Source of the DNA: SZUA-430 sp964483585
GTDB taxonomy: Bacteria > Pseudomonadota > Alphaproteobacteria > Micropepsales > Micropepsaceae
DNA: 64,000 nucleotides
Direction: 5' to 3'
Assembly (NCBI GenBank): GCA_964483585.1
Contig: CAZABH010000001.1
Location: 62,001-126,000, forward strand
The stretch's first letter is position 1. Each line of letters starts with the position of its first letter. The translations under genes were made by a program, and so were the position numbers. Shown here piece by piece: positions 54,719 to 63,916 of this stretch. Below the pieces are notes generated by a model. That model ran no database searches, was not told the DNA's origin, and was given only the letters and a program-made list of their open reading frames with translations.

Positions 54719-55333
54719 ATGCTTAGAACAATACTGTTTTCAGCCCTGTTCGCGTTTGCGGGAGCCGCCGCAGCCGCCCCCCTGAAGCCGCAGGACGTGG
54801 CCGACCTCGACAAGGTCTCGGCCTATCTGAATGGCATAACCTCTCTGAAATCGAGTTTCGTGCAGGTGGGCCCGAACGGCGAATTGGACCAAGGGGTCCT
54901 CTACGCGAGGAAGCCAGGCAGATTGCGCTTCGAGTACGCCCCGCCCAGCCCCTATCTCATCGTTTCTGACGGCGCCACGATCGCTGTCGCCAACAACAAG
55001 CTGAAAACCGTTGACCGCTACCCCCTTGTCGACAATCCGTTAAACATAATTTTGCGCGAGAACATGAATCTGAGCCGCGATCCACGGATCACGTCAGTGG
55101 ATCGCCAGGCTGGAACCCTTCGCGTCACCGCGACAGAAAAGTCAGGCGCCCTGAAGGGCCAAGTCACCCTCATATTCCGCTATCCATCCATTGAAATCGC
55201 GCAGTGGATCATTACCGATGCGCAAGGCTTGCAGACTATCATCGCGCTGAAAGGGCCACAGACAGAGATATCGCTGTCACCGGAATTATTCGTCCTGCGC
55301 GATGTCGACCGTTTTGGCCGGAAAGATGATTAA
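54719..55333 (+). CDS. lolA: LolA-family outer-membrane lipoprotein carrier
   Basis: 204 residues from ATG 54719, which gives the signal peptide MLRTILFSALFAFAGAAAAA. The mature region shows LDKVSAYLNGITSLKSSFVQ, GVLYARKPGRLRFEYAPPSP and LIVSDGATIAVANNKLKTVD, the LolA beta-barrel-like pattern. It ferries lipoproteins from LolCDE to the outer membrane. In many relatives ftsK is followed by lolA, but here a hypothetical gene on the opposite strand intervenes. Confidence 0.87.
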   Translation: MLRTILFSALFAFAGAAAAAPLKPQDVADLDKVSAYLNGITSLKSSFVQVGPNGELDQGVLYARKPGRLRFEYAPPSPYLIVSDGATIAVANNKLKTVDRYPLVDNPLNIILRENMNLSRDPRITSVDRQAGTLRVTATEKSGALKGQVTLIFRYPSIEIAQWIITDAQGLQTIIALKGPQTEISLSPELFVLRDVDRFGRKDD

Positions 55334-55381
55334 TTCCGCCCTTGCTTGCTGAGACCGGCGGGGCGGTGCTAGCGAAAGCCG

Positions 55382-56125
55382 ATGACCCGCAGAACCCGCC
55401 CTATCGTTGCAATCCCGTGCGACCATCGCATGATTGGACCCCACCCCTTTCACGCGGTTGGAGAAAAATATGTTCTCGCCGTCCGCGACGGTGCAGGCGC
55501 AACGCCATTGCTCGTTCCGGTTCTCGACAACCCCATCGCAGTCAATGAAATTCTGGACACGGTGGACGGGATCCTCCTGACGGGCTCACCGTCAAATGTT
55601 GATCCGGGTCTGTACGGCGGTCAAAGCAGCCGTGATGGAGTCCTGCACGATCGACGTCGCGATACGACAACTATTCCCCTTATCAGAAACGCCATCACCC
55701 AGGCTAAGCCCCTTCTGGCAATCTGCCGGGGCTTCCAAGAAATGAACGTCGCCTTTGGCGGATCCCTTCACCAGCATCTGGAGGAGGTTCCGGGCAGGCT
55801 GGATCACAGGGAAGACAAGTCCGCGCCCCTCGATACGCAATATGCGCATGCCCATGATATTCAGATCGAGCCCAGTGGCTTACTGGCAAAGCTCGCGGGC
55901 GCAACCCGTCTGAAAGTGAATTCGCTGCATGGGCAAGGCATCGATCGCCTAGGAACAGGAATTGTGATCGAAGCATCCGCGCCAGATTCAACCGTGGAAG
56001 CTATTCGACCTTCCAGCGCACAAAACTTTGCCCTCGGGGTGCAGTGGCACCCGGAATGGAGATTCTGGGAGGACCCACTCTCTCTTGCCATTCTGCAGGC
56101 GTTTGGCAGCGCATTACGCGATTGA
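55382..56125 (+). CDS. puuD: Gamma-glutamyl-gamma-aminobutyrate hydrolase (PuuD-like)
   Basis: 247 residues of the class I glutamine-amidotransferase-like family. The nucleophile is in LLAICRGFQEMNVAFGG (Cys near residue 114), and the catalytic His-Glu pair is in ALGVQWHPEWRFW. It hydrolyses gamma-glutamyl-GABA to GABA and glutamate in putrescine catabolism. It is followed 21 bases later by a PuuA-like glutamine synthetase homologue. Confidence 0.87.
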   Translation: MTRRTRPIVAIPCDHRMIGPHPFHAVGEKYVLAVRDGAGATPLLVPVLDNPIAVNEILDTVDGILLTGSPSNVDPGLYGGQSSRDGVLHDRRRDTTTIPLIRNAITQAKPLLAICRGFQEMNVAFGGSLHQHLEEVPGRLDHREDKSAPLDTQYAHAHDIQIEPSGLLAKLAGATRLKVNSLHGQGIDRLGTGIVIEASAPDSTVEAIRPSSAQNFALGVQWHPEWRFWEDPLSLAILQAFGSALRD

Positions 56126-56145
56126 AGGGATGATCGGGGGACCAA

Positions 56146-57501
56146 ATGGCACGTAATCGGACCGACTTGAAGGAATGGCTCAAGGAGCGCCGCATAACCG
56201 AGGTCGAATTGCTCATCCCCGACATGGCTGGAATTGCACGCGGCAAGATATTGCCAACCAGCAAGTTCCTGTCTGGTCTCGACAACGACACTCTTCGCTT
56301 GCCGGAGAGCGTCTTTGGCCAGATGGTCACCGGCGCGGATGCCGAGACTGAGGCCCTGACCTACCAGGCACCGGACATGATCCTGGTCCCGGACGCAGAT
56401 ACGATTTGCGTGGTGCCTTGGTACCGGGAACCAACAGCGCAGGTCATCTGCGACTGCACCGACAGGAACGGCAAGCCAAGCGCACGCGCCCCAAGGCAGA
56501 TACTCAAGGAAATATTGCAGAAATTCAGGGACAAGGGTTGGCGACCTGTTGTTGCGCCTGAACTCGAATTCTACCTCGCCCAGAAGAACATTGACCCTGA
56601 CTACCCACTGTTGCCGCCGGCGGGAAAGTCCGGCAGGCCCCAGACGGGCAGACAAGCCTATGCGATTGATGCCGTCAACGAATTCGACCCGATGTTCGAG
56701 GACGTCTATGACTACTGCGAGGCGCAGGAAATCGGTATCGACAGCCTGATTCACGAGGAAGGCGTCGCCCAGTGCGAGATCAATTTCTATCACGGTGATC
56801 CGCTACAGCTGGCCGACCAGACATTCCTCTTCAAGCGCACGGTCCGCCAGGCGGCCCTGGGTCATGATATCTACGCAACCTTCATGGCAAAGCCTTACGA
56901 ACAGGAACCCGGCAGTGCCATGCATATCCATCAAAGCGTGGTCGACCACAAAACCGGAAAGAACCTCTTTGCAAACAAGAACGGCAAGGACACACGGCTC
57001 TTTCTCGCCTATATAGCAGGGCTGCAAAAATACCTTCCAGCCTCTATGCCCCTCATTGCACCCTACGTGAATTCATACAGACGCCTGGTGCGTTACCTCT
57101 CGGCACCCGTCAATACGCACTGGGGTCACGAGAACAGGACCGTCGGCCTGCGCGTGCCGGAGTCCGAGCAGAAAAACCGCCGCATAGAGAACAGGGTACC
57201 GGGCGCCGACGCCAATCCATACCTGGCATTAGCAGCGACCCTGGCATGCGGCTACCTGGGTATGGTGCAGAACCTGATGCCGACGAAGCCGATGGAAGGT
57301 AATGCTTACGAGTCGATGAAATACCAGCTGCCCCGCCACCTGCTTGACGCGATACAGCGGTTTCGCAACTCGTCTGATCTTCGTGAGATCCTGGGCCCGG
57401 CTTTCGTCGACCTCTACTCGGACGTGAAGGCCTCCGAGCACGATGCCTATCAGCAGGTGATCAGTCCCTGGGAACGCCAGCATTTGCTGTTGAACGTCTA
57501 G
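56146..57501 (+). CDS. puuA: Gamma-glutamylpolyamine synthetase (PuuA-like, glutamine synthetase family)
   Basis: 451 residues with the GS-family catalytic elements: VVAPELEFYLAQ (metal Glu), GVAQCEINFYHGDPLQLADQ, GSAMHIHQSV, and NTHWGHENRTVGLRVPESEQ (the Arg segment that binds the gamma-phosphate). The N-terminal TEVELLIPDMAGIARGKILP fits the non-GlnA subgroup, which ligates glutamate to putrescine or other amines. Next to puuD it should start the gamma-glutamylated putrescine pathway; puuB/puuC are not in the window. The stop shares CTAG with the convergent CYTH gene. Confidence 0.87.
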   Translation: MARNRTDLKEWLKERRITEVELLIPDMAGIARGKILPTSKFLSGLDNDTLRLPESVFGQMVTGADAETEALTYQAPDMILVPDADTICVVPWYREPTAQVICDCTDRNGKPSARAPRQILKEILQKFRDKGWRPVVAPELEFYLAQKNIDPDYPLLPPAGKSGRPQTGRQAYAIDAVNEFDPMFEDVYDYCEAQEIGIDSLIHEEGVAQCEINFYHGDPLQLADQTFLFKRTVRQAALGHDIYATFMAKPYEQEPGSAMHIHQSVVDHKTGKNLFANKNGKDTRLFLAYIAGLQKYLPASMPLIAPYVNSYRRLVRYLSAPVNTHWGHENRTVGLRVPESEQKNRRIENRVPGADANPYLALAATLACGYLGMVQNLMPTKPMEGNAYESMKYQLPRHLLDAIQRFRNSSDLREILGPAFVDLYSDVKASEHDAYQQVISPWERQHLLLNV

Positions 57502-59051
57502 GCCGATTTGCGGAAGGCGCCGCATCTCGCGAGTTGCTTGATGCGTCTACGCGCCCGGCGACGCTTCGCCACATAACGCCGTCCGTGCCAGCCAAGCAAC
57601 ATGCCACCGGCAAGCGCCACGGAATGCGTATCCTCGCCCACCCTGCTTTGTGAAATCAGGGTCCGCAACTGTTGCCGGGCAACCAGGATGTCATTCATCT
57701 CGCCCAGGATCTCCTGCAGTCCGCTCACGATCTTGATGAGCCGGCGCCTCGCCTTGCCGTCCTCCACACTTTCGAAAAATTCAAGCGTATACCGAAGCTT
57801 CTTAAGACGGATCCGCAGGTCATGCAAAGCTTCTGGCTTCAGTTTTCCCGCCCCTCTCACGGCCTTTCTGCACAGCCTCGTCCGTCGAGCCAGCTGCTTG
57901 AAGCTGAAGCGCCTGACATCAGCCTCCATGGCACGGTGCGAGTCGCGCACAGAAAGCCAGGGCCGCAGCTGCGTCGTCGCAGCGAGCTCCAGGACAAAAG
58001 CCCTGAAGTTTTCCGAAGAAAGACACTCGACAGCAGACTGAAGTGTCTGCTCCCGCGCCAGCTCGAGATGCCGCGCCAGTCCGACGAAATCACCTTCCCG
58101 ACCAAGCTTCCGCGCGACAGGCAACGTCAGATCCGAAAGCAGGATTTCAGCATCGCGAGAAGCGCCCAAGACGTCGGCGATGTCCTTTGAGGAATGGATC
58201 AGGCCGGCCAGGACCTCACGCTGCTCCTGCGTAAGCAGAGAGAACGCCACCCGCAACCTTCGAAGCGCAACTCGCATCTGATGAATACCTTCGGGATGCC
58301 GGCCCACGATGACAGCGTCCATGTTGTTCAGCAGATGGCGAAGACAGCTCCCCATGATGCACGCAACAGCATCATCGGCCGAATGCGACCCCCTCAGATT
58401 GACGCGCGTTGAGCGACAGGGCTCGAGCATGTATCCCGACGCAAGCCGGAAACCTCTCTCAGGTTTCGATAGAAACGAAAGAGTAAGCGGCAGACCCTGC
58501 GTCAGAGATCGTGCAACAGACAGAAGATCGCCCATGCTGCCACGGACCAGTTCGAACTCGACTTCGCTTATCGGCAGCGTTCGACGCTGATCGTCAGCGA
58601 GCCTGATCTCGCCTGAATCAATAGCGGCTTCCACCTCGACGTTGCGTGATGGACTGAGCAGCACCCGGGTGCGGCGTGTATCGACCTCGAAAATCGGCTC
58701 GAGTGACTGACCGGACAACAAATGGGTGACACGCCAGCGTGCCCGGCTATCAGGTATGGCTCCCAGATCAGGCCGGATCCCTGAAACCTCGGACTTGTAC
58801 TCCGGGCGCGTCACCAATTCGCCTGACCCGATCTTTTTGAGTGTCTGGTAATGCGCATTTCCCTCGCCCCGCACCCGAAGAACATAACCCGCCTCGCGCA
58901 AGGCATGACCGGGCGTATCAAAATAAACAGCCCGCCGCGCGACCGTAGACGCACCACGATGGCCCGCAAGCTCAAGGAACAACGCCGACTGCCGCAGACG
59001 TGTCAGCGCTGCCTGATCCCCCACAAACTTGAGTTCTGTTTCCTGATGCAT
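57498..59051 (-). CDS. CYTH/CHAD domain protein (inorganic triphosphatase-like)
   Basis: 517 residues from ATG 59051. The N-terminal CYTH tunnel has the ExExK signature (ETELKF) right at the start, then VYFDTPGHALREAGYVLRVR. The C-terminal CHAD domain (from about residue 215) is rich in conserved His and Arg helices: HPEGIHQMRVALRRLRVAFSL and ALHDLRIRLKKLRYTLEFFE. CYTH enzymes hydrolyse tripolyphosphate or make cyclic AMP; CHAD binds polyphosphate. A role in polyphosphate metabolism is most likely. It shares CTAG with puuA at its 3' end. Confidence 0.88.
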   Translation of the reverse strand: MHQETELKFVGDQAALTRLRQSALFLELAGHRGASTVARRAVYFDTPGHALREAGYVLRVRGEGNAHYQTLKKIGSGELVTRPEYKSEVSGIRPDLGAIPDSRARWRVTHLLSGQSLEPIFEVDTRRTRVLLSPSRNVEVEAAIDSGEIRLADDQRRTLPISEVEFELVRGSMGDLLSVARSLTQGLPLTLSFLSKPERGFRLASGYMLEPCRSTRVNLRGSHSADDAVACIMGSCLRHLLNNMDAVIVGRHPEGIHQMRVALRRLRVAFSLLTQEQREVLAGLIHSSKDIADVLGASRDAEILLSDLTLPVARKLGREGDFVGLARHLELAREQTLQSAVECLSSENFRAFVLELAATTQLRPWLSVRDSHRAMEADVRRFSFKQLARRTRLCRKAVRGAGKLKPEALHDLRIRLKKLRYTLEFFESVEDGKARRRLIKIVSGLQEILGEMNDILVARQQLRTLISQSRVGEDTHSVALAGGMLLGWHGRRYVAKRRRARRRIKQLARCGAFRKSA

Positions 59052-59210
59052 CGGCCAGCCACCCAAACCGCTCAATGTCCGCGATCCTCGACACTCGCAG
59101 GCCGATACGCAAACGTCATCTAATCGTCATGAAAATGTCACGAACACAGGATCTTGCGTTCACCGGCGGTGTACACCTCCAACAACCAGTGCCTGTGGAA
59201 AACAAATAGG

Positions 59211-59969
59211 TCACAGCCGGACGGGAATACCACACGCCCGCATACGAACCTTGGCCTGCGCAATGGAAATTTCTCCGAAGTGGAAAATCGATGCGGCTAG
59301 CACGGCACTCGCGTGGCCATCACGAATGCCGTCGACCAGATGGTCGACATGACCGACCCCGCCGCTGGCGACAACCGGAACGCTGACGGCATCCGCAATA
59401 CGCCGCGTCAACGCGATGTCATAGCCTTCCCGGGTCCCGTCACGATCCATCGATGTCAACAGGATCTCCCCTGCCCCCAAGCTCACGACCTCGCGCGCAT
59501 AGGACAAGGCGTCCAGCCCTGTTGCTCTGCGTCCCCCGTGCGTGAAAACTTCATGGCGCGCGCCCCCGACCTGACGTGCATCGATTGCAACGACAACAAG
59601 TTGCGATCCAAACTTCTCGGCAGCCTGCCTGACGATGTCACGATTCCGAACGGCCTCGGTGTTGATGGAAACCTTGTCAGCACCAGCCAGCAGCAAGGCC
59701 CTCATATCGTCGAGGCTACGCACGCCACCACCCACCGTCAGCGGCATGAAACAGGCATCCGCCGTGCGCCTGATGACATCAAGCATGGTGCCACGCTCTT
59801 CATGACTGGCCGTGATGTCAAGAAAGCAGAGTTCATCGGCACCTGCAGCATCATAAGCCTGCGCCGCCTCCACGGGATCTCCCGCATCTCGCAGTGCCTC
59901 GAACTGCACACCCTTCACCACACGCCCTTCCTTGACATCAAGGCAAGGGATCACACGAGTTTTCAGCAC
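59211..59969 (-). CDS. hisF: Imidazole glycerol phosphate synthase subunit HisF
   Basis: 252 residues, GTG start overlapping the hisA stop by 7 bases. TIM-barrel catalytic Asp residues are in RVIPCLDVKEGRVVKG (Asp11) and LVVVAIDARQV (Asp130 equivalent). It cyclises the HisH-supplied ammonia adduct to imidazole glycerol phosphate and AICAR. It is the last gene of the his run; hisE, often next in Alphaproteobacteria, is not present before the CYTH/CHAD gene. Confidence 0.95.
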   Translation of the reverse strand: MLKTRVIPCLDVKEGRVVKGVQFEALRDAGDPVEAAQAYDAAGADELCFLDITASHEERGTMLDVIRRTADACFMPLTVGGGVRSLDDMRALLLAGADKVSINTEAVRNRDIVRQAAEKFGSQLVVVAIDARQVGGARHEVFTHGGRRATGLDALSYAREVVSLGAGEILLTSMDRDGTREGYDIALTRRIADAVSVPVVASGGVGHVDHLVDGIRDGHASAVLAASIFHFGEISIAQAKVRMRACGIPVRL

Positions 59970-60700
59970 GGCCCGCCCCCACCCGTCAGCGCAAGAGCCT
60001 CGGCAGCATTCAACCGGCCATCGTAGAGCGCTCTGCCGCAGATCGCGCCGATAATGTTCTGGTGAGAAAGCGCCTGCAATTGGCGCAGGTCATCAAGAGA
60101 CCCCACCCCACCACTCGCAATGACAGGCACCTTCGTGGCACTCGCAACAAGCGCCGTTTCACGAAGATTGAGCCCAAGCCCGGTCCCATCACGCGCAATA
60201 TCAGTGTAGATGATCGCCGCAACACCTGCATCCTCGAGCCGTCGTGCAAGGTCGACGGCACCAACACCCGTCCCCTCACCCCAGCCCTGAATGGCAACGC
60301 GTCCTTCGCGCGCATCAATCCCAACCACCACACGCCCAGGAAAGTTCCTCGCCGCCTCCCGCAGCAACCGTTCATTGGTGATCGCCACGGTACCCAGAAT
60401 GACGCGATGCACGCCGACCTCAAGCCAATGTTCGATTGCTTGAAGCGACCGGATACCGCCACCCAGCTGCACGGGCAGCCGGCACGCTTTCATGATGCCC
60501 CGAATGGCCTCGGTGTTCACGCTGCTCCCGGAAACCGCACCATCGAGGTCGACCACATGGATCCATGAAAACCCTTGAGCAGCAAAAGTCGCCGCCTGCG
60601 CGGCTGGATCATCATTGAAAACGGTAGCGCTCTGCATCTCGCCACGCAGAAGGCGAACGCACTTGCCCTGCTTGAGATCGATCGCCGGAAACAGGATCAT
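59963..60700 (-). CDS. hisA: Phosphoribosylformimino-AICAR ribotide isomerase HisA
   Basis: 245 residues from ATG 60700, whose ATGA overlaps the hisH stop. The general acid/base Asp residues lie in LFPAIDLKQGKCVRL and VVGIDAREGRVAIQGW; the half-barrel repeat GGGIRS and ASGGVGSLDD are also visible. It performs the Amadori isomerisation of ProFAR to PRFAR, the fourth step of histidine synthesis. Confidence 0.95.
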   Translation of the reverse strand: MILFPAIDLKQGKCVRLLRGEMQSATVFNDDPAAQAATFAAQGFSWIHVVDLDGAVSGSSVNTEAIRGIMKACRLPVQLGGGIRSLQAIEHWLEVGVHRVILGTVAITNERLLREAARNFPGRVVVGIDAREGRVAIQGWGEGTGVGAVDLARRLEDAGVAAIIYTDIARDGTGLGLNLRETALVASATKVPVIASGGVGSLDDLRQLQALSHQNIIGAICGRALYDGRLNAAEALALTGGGGPC

Positions 60701-61350
60701 GGTCGCCAACGGATGAAATTGCCAAGCAATGCAAGACCGAGTACCTGGCTCTTCTCGGGATGGAACTGCGTTCCAAAAATATTGTCACGGCCTATCGCCG
60801 CACAGATCGCTTCGCCATGCTCGGTCCACGCGATTGCATCCTGGTCGCTGGCACACCGAAAACGGTAACTGTGCACGAAATAGGCATGTGGCCTCTCCAT
60901 CTGGGCAAGATGCCCCAGCACCGGATGCGATCGAGCCACCACAACCTCATTCCAGCCCATGTGGGGTACCTTGTATTGCGGCTGCTTGGCAGCAATTGAC
61001 ACCACGTCTCCATGAACCCAGCCCAGGCCTTCACTGCGCCCATGTTCAAAACCTTCGTCGGCAAGGAGCTGCATGCCCACGCAGATACCAAGGAAAGGCC
61101 GACCCCGGCGAATGACCGCCTCGCAAAGGGCATCTTTCATTCCGGCTGTTTTGTTGAGGCCAGTCATGCAATCCGCAAAGGCACCAACACCAGGCAGCAC
61201 AACACGTGTTGCCTCAAGGACCCTCTCCGGATCACTGCTAACCACCACCTGACAATCAAGCTTTTCGTCCAGTATTGCCCGCTGAAAAGCCTTCTCAACC
61301 GAACGCAAATTGCCCGACCCATAATCGATGATCACAACGGTCTCGCTCAC
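60697..61350 (-). CDS. hisH: Imidazole glycerol phosphate synthase glutaminase subunit HisH
   Basis: 217 residues from GTG 61350, supported by AGGAGG 5-6 bases upstream; an upstream TTG is rejected. Class I amidotransferase triad: Cys in LGICVGMQLLADEG, His and Glu in GTQFHPEKSQ. The N-terminal VVIIDYGSGNLRSVEKAF is typical. It releases ammonia from glutamine and channels it to HisF. Confidence 0.95.
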   Translation of the reverse strand: MSETVVIIDYGSGNLRSVEKAFQRAILDEKLDCQVVVSSDPERVLEATRVVLPGVGAFADCMTGLNKTAGMKDALCEAVIRRGRPFLGICVGMQLLADEGFEHGRSEGLGWVHGDVVSIAAKQPQYKVPHMGWNEVVVARSHPVLGHLAQMERPHAYFVHSYRFRCASDQDAIAWTEHGEAICAAIGRDNIFGTQFHPEKSQVLGLALLGNFIRWRP

Positions 61351-61367
61351 TCGGACCTCCTGCAACC

Positions 61368-61961
61368 TTATAGACCAAGCGTTCCCTTGGTGCTGGGAAT
61401 GGCGCCACCCAGCCGCGGGTCCGGCTCAAGTGCATCCCGAAGCGCGCGCGCACAAGCCTTAAAGCAGCTCTCGGCGATATGATGATTGTTCTCGCCATGG
61501 ATATTCTCGATATGCAGCGTCAGCCCTGCGCTCTGAGACAAGGCCTGGAACCACTCCTTGAACAGTTCCGTATCCATTTCGCCAAGCTTCGCCCGACTAA
61601 ACGACACCTTCCATATGAAATAAGGGCGCCCTGACACATCGACGGCACAACGTGTCAGCGTCTCATCCATCGGAATGAGCGCCGATCCGAACCGCCGGAT
61701 ACCTCGGGGCTCGCCAAGGGCCTTGGCCAGCGCTTGGCCAATCACAATGGCTGTATCTTCCGTCGTATGGTGAAAATCGACATGGGTGTCGCCTGTCGCA
61801 TGCACCTTCAAGTCGATGCAGGAGTGCCTCGAAAAGCTCTCAAGCATGTGGTCGAGAAACCCGATCCCCGTGCTGATGTCGAATTTGCCCGAACCGTCAA
61901 GATCGAGGCTAACGGAAATTTCCGTCTCGCGCGTCTTGCGTTCGACCGATGCTTTGCGCAT
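61368..61961 (-). CDS. hisB: Imidazoleglycerol-phosphate dehydratase HisB
   Basis: 197 residues from ATG 61961, with an AGAGGTGA ribosome site about 7 bases upstream; a longer frame would run into hslV. The Mn-binding motifs are present in duplicate: FLDHMLESFSRHS, HHTTEDTAI in the first half and ENNHHIAESCFKACARAL in the second. A stand-alone dehydratase without the phosphatase domain seen in E. coli. It diverges from hslV with 80 bases between starts, the usual alphaproteobacterial arrangement. Confidence 0.95.
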   Translation of the reverse strand: MRKASVERKTRETEISVSLDLDGSGKFDISTGIGFLDHMLESFSRHSCIDLKVHATGDTHVDFHHTTEDTAIVIGQALAKALGEPRGIRRFGSALIPMDETLTRCAVDVSGRPYFIWKVSFSRAKLGEMDTELFKEWFQALSQSAGLTLHIENIHGENNHHIAESCFKACARALRDALEPDPRLGGAIPSTKGTLGL

Positions 61962-62041
61962 GTAACATTCACCTCTGGGGACACCAGCCCTTGGTCTCTT
62001 TTGTCCAGACAAAGCCCTAACAATGCACGAAGGGAGACGCA

Positions 62042-62599
62042 ATGCCGACGAATGACGTTACGGAGGGCAACGGCCTCTGGCGGCGAACCACGATCCTTTC
62101 GATACGCAAGAATGGCCGTGTCGTGGTTGCCGGCGACGGCCAGGTCAGCCTTGGCCCGACGGTGATGAAGGCAAACGCCCGCAAAGTCCGGCGCCTGTCA
62201 GGTGGTCGCGTCATAGCAGGCTTTGCCGGTGCAACAGCCGACGCCTTCACCCTATTCGAGAGATTGGAAGCAAAGCTGGAAACCTACCCGGGAAACCTCA
62301 CGCGTGCAGCCGTGGAACTGGCCAAGGACTGGCGGACGGACCGCTACCTCCGCCGGCTCGAGGCGATGCTTGCAGTCGCCGACGCCAATGTAAGTCTCAT
62401 TCTGTCGGGCACGGGGGATGTGGTCGAGCCAGAGGACGGTCTGATAGGCATCGGTTCAGGAGGTAACTTCGCTTTGGCAGCAGCCCGTGCGCTCTACCCA
62501 ATGAATCTCGAAGCCGAGGACATTGCGCGCCGCTCAATGAAGATAGCTGCCGATCTCTGCGTCTACACCAATCACGAACTCACCCTTGAAACCTTATAG
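62042..62599 (+). CDS. hslV: ATP-dependent protease subunit HslV
   Basis: 185 residues. The proteasome-like core begins at TTILSIRKNGRVVVAGDGQVSLG; the nucleophile should be Thr16, after removal of an N-terminal extension of 15 residues that is characteristic of Alphaproteobacteria. The rest follows the family through CVYTNHELTLETL. It forms a dodecameric chamber gated by HslU hexamers and degrades misfolded and regulatory proteins. Followed by hslU after 6 bases. Confidence 0.95.
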   Translation: MPTNDVTEGNGLWRRTTILSIRKNGRVVVAGDGQVSLGPTVMKANARKVRRLSGGRVIAGFAGATADAFTLFERLEAKLETYPGNLTRAAVELAKDWRTDRYLRRLEAMLAVADANVSLILSGTGDVVEPEDGLIGIGSGGNFALAAARALYPMNLEAEDIARRSMKIAADLCVYTNHELTLETL

Positions 62600-62605
62600 A
62601 AAATC

Positions 62606-63916
62606 ATGAGCGCCCTGACACCCCGTGAAATCGTAACCGAACTGGATCGTCACATCGTAGGCCAGGCCGCTGCCAAGCGGGCCGTAGCCATCGCCCTGCG
62701 CAATCGATGGCGCAGGCAACAGCTTCCCGCCGGACTGAAGGAAGAGGTTTTGCCGAAGAACATCCTCATGATCGGGCCTACGGGCGTGGGCAAGACCGAG
62801 ATCTCCCGCCGCCTAGCGAGACTTGCAGACGCCCCTTTCCTGAAGATCGAAGCCACCAAATTTACCGAAGTAGGATATGTCGGACGTGATGTAGAGCAAA
62901 TCATCCGCGACCTGCTCGAAATTGGCATTGCCTCGGTTCGCGCGCGTCGTCACAGGGATGTAAAGGCGCGAGCGGAAACGGCCGCCGAAGACAGGGTACT
63001 CGACGCACTTGTAGGAACGAGCGCGTCGGAGTCCACACGCCAGGCCTTTCGCACAAGGCTGCGCAATGGTGACCTCGATGACCGGGAAATCGAAATCCAG
63101 CTGAATGAGAGCGGAAGCCTGCCGACCTTTGACATCCCGGGAATGCCAGGTGGCCAGATGGGTATGATCAATCTGAACGACATGCTGGGCAAGGCTCTCG
63201 GCGCGCGCCAGAAAGCGCGTCGGATGAAAGTCTCCGAAGCACACGCCCCCCTCGTCGCCGAAGAGTCGGACAGACTGATTGACAGCGAGGCCCTCGTGCA
63301 GGAAGCCATTCGCACGGTGGAGAATGACGGGATCGTGTTTGTGGACGAGATCGACAAGATCTGCGCACGCGAGGGCACACAACGCGGCGGTGGCGATGTG
63401 AGCCGCGAGGGCGTCCAGCGCGACCTGCTTCCTCTTATCGAGGGCACAACCGTGACCACCAGACATGGTCCAGTCAAGACGGACCACATCCTCTTCATTG
63501 CATCAGGCGCCTTTCACATTGCCAAGCCGTCCGACCTGCTCCCCGAGTTGCAGGGACGCCTTCCTATCAGGGTTGAATTGCAGGCACTGACGCGAGACGA
63601 TTTCCGGCGCATACTGACTGAACCGCAGGCCAGCCTCATCACGCAGTACAAGGCCCTAATGGCCACCGAAGGCGTGGAACTGGAATTCACCGATGACGGG
63701 ATCGATGCCCTCGCCGATGCCGCCGCAGAGGTGAACGCCAGCGTCGAGAACATAGGCGCGCGTAGGTTGCAAACCGTGATGGAGCGCGTTCTGGAAGAGG
63801 TAAGCTTCCATGCGCCAGACAGCCGCGATGCACGCATAACGATAGACCGCACTTTCGTGCAGAGGGAAATTGGCTCATTGGCCAAGAATGCAGACCTCTC
63901 GCGCTTCATACTCTGA
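62606..63916 (+). CDS. hslU: HslU ATPase subunit (HslUV protease)
   Basis: 436 residues. Walker A is GPTGVGKTEISRRLARL near residue 55 and Walker B is VFVDEIDKICARE near 250, with the I-domain between them and the pore signature in GYVGRDVEQI. The conserved ClpX-like C-terminus ENIGARRLQTVMERVLEE is followed by the terminal NADLSRFIL, which docks on HslV. It unfolds substrates for HslV. Confidence 0.95.
   Translation: MSALTPREIVTELDRHIVGQAAAKRAVAIALRNRWRRQQLPAGLKEEVLPKNILMIGPTGVGKTEISRRLARLADAPFLKIEATKFTEVGYVGRDVEQIIRDLLEIGIASVRARRHRDVKARAETAAEDRVLDALVGTSASESTRQAFRTRLRNGDLDDREIEIQLNESGSLPTFDIPGMPGGQMGMINLNDMLGKALGARQKARRMKVSEAHAPLVAEESDRLIDSEALVQEAIRTVENDGIVFVDEIDKICAREGTQRGGGDVSREGVQRDLLPLIEGTTVTTRHGPVKTDHILFIASGAFHIAKPSDLLPELQGRLPIRVELQALTRDDFRRILTEPQASLITQYKALMATEGVELEFTDDGIDALADAAAEVNASVENIGARRLQTVMERVLEEVSFHAPDSRDARITIDRTFVQREIGSLAKNADLSRFIL

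Noticed and set aside
55334..55381. CCGCCC...GGGCGG inverted repeat after lolA as a terminator
   Set aside because: The loop is long, no T-run follows, and puuD starts immediately after.
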